From Serpentinimonas sp. (GTDB lineage: Bacteria > Pseudomonadota > Gammaproteobacteria > Burkholderiales > Burkholderiaceae_C): a stretch of DNA of 6,080 nucleotides. A program made the position numbers and the translations under genes. Positions 4,413 through 6,080 of this stretch are shown here, piece by piece. The stretch spans positions 1 to 6,080 of the forward strand of contig JALOSG010000160.1 in NCBI GenBank assembly GCA_025458665.1, read 5' to 3'. The notes under the pieces were generated by a model that searched no databases, was not told the origin of the DNA, and saw only the letters and a list, made by a program, of their open reading frames with translations. Numbering within the stretch: the first letter of the stretch is position 1; the number at the start of each line of letters is the position of its first letter.

Positions 4413-6080
4413 TCAGAGCAGGTGGTGGGGAGTGGTGGCTTCCACGCGCACGGCGCAGTACTTCACCTCGGCAATCTTGCCCACGGGGTCGAGGGCAGGG
4501 TTGGTGAGCAGGTTGGCCGCCGCCTCCACATAGGCGAACGGAATGAAGGCCACATCGAGCGGCAAAGCCTCGTCCAGCCGCACACCCAGCTCGATGCTGC
4601 CCCGGCGGCTGCTGACGCGGGCTACGGAGCCGCCATCCACGCCCCACAGGGCGGCCGTTTCCGGGTGCAGGCTGACGCTGGCCACGGGTTCCAGCGCATC
4701 GAGCACGTGGCTGCGCCGGGTCATGGCGCCGGTGTGCCAGTGCTCCAGCTGGCGCCCGGTAATCAGCACCAGCGGGTAGTCGGCGTCGGGGCGCTCGTCG
4801 GGTTCCCGGATGCTGGCGGGCACCAGCCGCGCGCGGCCGGTGGCGGTGGGGAAATGGTCGGTGAACACGATGGGCTGGCCGGGGTCTTCCGGTGTGAGCA
4901 CGGGGTGCGTGACCGCGCCCTGCGCCAGCACGCGCGCCCACGACAAACCCGCCAGAGAAGGCATCAGCGAACGCATTTCGTCGAACACCTTGCCGATGCC
5001 TGAAGAGGCCCCAGTCTCAGGCTCGGCGCCGCTGCCATCGGGCGCAATGCCGTAGGTCCAGGACAGCCCCAGGCGCAGCGCCAGCTGCTCGGTGATCCAG
5101 GCATCGGCACGCGCATCTCCGGGCGCCGGCAGGGCGCGGCGGCCCAGCTGCACGGTGCGGTCGGTGTTGGTCACGGTACCGGTTTTCTCGGGCCACGCGG
5201 TGGCGGGCAGGATCACATCGGCAAAGGCCGCCGTCTCGGTGAGGAAGATATCCTGCACCACCAGATGGTCCAGCCGCGCCAGCGCCTCGCGCACGTGGGC
5301 ACTGTCGGGGTCGCTCATGGCCGGGTTTTCGCCCTGGATGATGAGCGCCCTGATCTGCCCGGCCAGCACGGCATTGAAGATTTCCACCACGGTCAGGCCG
5401 GGCTGGTCGTCCATGTCGCCGGGGGGAAGGCCCCACGCAGCCTCGAACAGGGCGCGGGCCTGCGCATCGCCCACGCGCTGGTAGTCGGGGAAGACCAGCG
5501 GAATCAGGCCCGCGTCGCTGGCGCCCTGCACGTTGTTCTGGCCGCGCAGGGGATGCAGCCCGGTGCCCGGCCGGCCTATCTGCCCCGTCACCATGGCCAG
5601 CGCAATGAGGCAGCGGGCGTTGTCGGTGCCGTAGGTGTGCTGGCTCACGCCCATGCCCCAGAAAATGATGCTGGCCCCGGCCGTGGCATAGGCCCGCGCC
5701 ACCTCCCGGATGGTGGCGGCCGGTATGCCGCAAATGCGCTCGGCCACCTCGGGGCGCGACTCGGGCGTGCTCAGGATGTGCTCGCGCAAGGCATCGAAGT
5801 CGAGCGTGCGCTCGGCAATGAAAGCCGGGTGCGTGAGCCCTTCTTCGATGATGGTGTGCAGCATGGCGTTGAGCAGCGCGACATCGGTGCCGGGGTGAAA
5901 GCCCAGGTGCTGCCACGCGTGGCGGGCCAGCTCGGTGCGGCGCGGGTCGGCCAGTACCAGGCGTGCGCCGCGCTTCACAGCGTTCTTGATCCAGGTGGCT
6001 CCCACCGGGTGGTTCTGCGCCGGGTTGGCGCCAATCACCAGGATGAAATCGGCGTGCGCGGCATCGCGCAGCGGGTTGCT
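4413..6080 (-). CDS. fdhF: Formate dehydrogenase alpha subunit, molybdopterin enzyme (N-terminal part outside window)
   Basis: The catalytic subunit of a molybdenum formate dehydrogenase oxidises formate to CO2; in the soluble Fds-type complex, electrons pass over Fe-S clusters and FMN to NAD+. The window holds the last 555 residues. The frame is open to the edge, so the GTG at 6038 is internal, not the start. Visible are the cofactor-domain motifs VIGANPAQNHPVGA (about 10-23), the FWGMGVSQHTYGTDNARC stretch, and GTGLHPLRGQNNVQGASDAG, whose Arg179 (codon 5546-5544) corresponds to the essential active-site arginine of the family. Later come QGENPAMSDPD, the FADVILPATAWPEKTGTVTN segment, and a C-terminal molybdopterin-binding domain from about 434 with TGRQLEHWHTGAMTRRS. 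The Cys or Sec ligand and the N-terminal Fe-S domains would lie upstream. Family FdsA is about 950 residues, which fits with about 400 missing. Nitrate reductase is less likely given the LRGQNN and HWHTG motifs. The small fdsC/fdsD genes do not follow; a Usp gene does. Confidence 0.93.
   Translation of the reverse strand, partial: SNPLRDAAHADFILVIGANPAQNHPVGATWIKNAVKRGARLVLADPRRTELARHAWQHLGFHPGTDVALLNAMLHTIIEEGLTHPAFIAERTLDFDALREHILSTPESRPEVAERICGIPAATIREVARAYATAGASIIFWGMGVSQHTYGTDNARCLIALAMVTGQIGRPGTGLHPLRGQNNVQGASDAGLIPLVFPDYQRVGDAQARALFEAAWGLPPGDMDDQPGLTVVEIFNAVLAGQIRALIIQGENPAMSDPDSAHVREALARLDHLVVQDIFLTETAAFADVILPATAWPEKTGTVTNTDRTVQLGRRALPAPGDARADAWITEQLALRLGLSWTYGIAPDGSGAEPETGASSGIGKVFDEMRSLMPSLAGLSWARVLAQGAVTHPVLTPEDPGQPIVFTDHFPTATGRARLVPASIREPDERPDADYPLVLITGRQLEHWHTGAMTRRSHVLDALEPVASVSLHPETAALWGVDGGSVARVSSRRGSIELGVRLDEALPLDVAFIPFAYVEAAANLLTNPALDPVGKIAEVKYCAVRVEATTPHHLL

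Noticed and set aside
3958..4941. Longer Usp frame starting far upstream at 4941
   Set aside because: The upstream extension overlaps the formate dehydrogenase gene in another frame and gives Arg/Ala/Gly-rich nonsense. The ATG at 4401 has an ideal Shine-Dalgarno and begins the conserved MFKKILLPTDGS.
5017..5916. Minus-strand 299-codon frame within the formate dehydrogenase gene
   Set aside because: It is an alternative-frame shadow rich in Arg, His and Pro, with no domain, and overlaps entirely with conserved molybdopterin enzyme sequence.
4413..6038. GTG at 6038 as the true start of the formate dehydrogenase gene
   Set aside because: Homologous sequence (DFILV before IGANP) continues in frame to the window edge, and the family is about 400 residues longer, so this GTG is an internal valine.

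Overview
The window looks like chromosomal DNA of a high-GC betaproteobacterium, most likely family Comamonadaceae (Acidovorax or a relative). The reasons are the strong G/C bias at third codon positions, a very large tandem UvrA-type protein of a kind I associate with this group, an NAD-linked (Fds-type) formate dehydrogenase alpha subunit, and a TAGAAT-type -10 box. This placement is inference. All three recognisable genes lie on the minus strand, so transcription runs from high to low coordinates.

Layout in transcription order. (1) 6080-4413: the C-terminal 555 residues of a molybdenum formate dehydrogenase alpha subunit; its N-terminal part lies outside the window. (2) 4401-3958: a complete 147-residue universal stress protein. 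It starts 11 bases after the formate dehydrogenase stop codon, with its Shine-Dalgarno sequence directly abutting that stop, so the two are probably cotranscribed and translationally coupled. (3) 3957-3860: a 98-base gap with small hairpins, a candidate -10 box and a leader hairpin. (4) 3859-1: the first 1286 codons of a giant UvrA-like ABC ATPase. It carries one full UvrA module (two ABC ATPase halves, two zinc modules, a UvrB-binding-like region) and then the first nucleotide-binding region of a second UvrA module. It runs off the left edge.

The most unusual content is a family of three palindromic elements (375-454, 2084-2153, 2196-2257), all inside the coding sequence of the UvrA-like gene and all in inter-domain linkers. 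Each has a conserved loop built on the 18-mer CATACTGCGAGCAGAAAT, flanked by long complementary arms. The loop is conserved and the arms are not: two copies share an identical 26-base loop, in opposite orientations, between 22- and 27-bp arms of different sequence. This is the reverse of REP-type repeats, where the stem is conserved. The elements are translated in frame as Y-C-E-Q-K or N-F-C-S-Q-Y, and the 26-base loop has no stop codon in any of the six frames. The closest analogue I know is the Rickettsia palindromic element, selfish DNA tolerated inside proteins.

Functionally, the formate dehydrogenase (formate oxidation to CO2 with electrons passed towards NAD+) and the stress protein form one metabolic or stress unit. 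The UvrA-like protein belongs to DNA damage recognition, and nothing seen here shows that it is functionally tied to the other two. Gene coverage is nearly complete: no gene-free stretch exceeds 100 bases.
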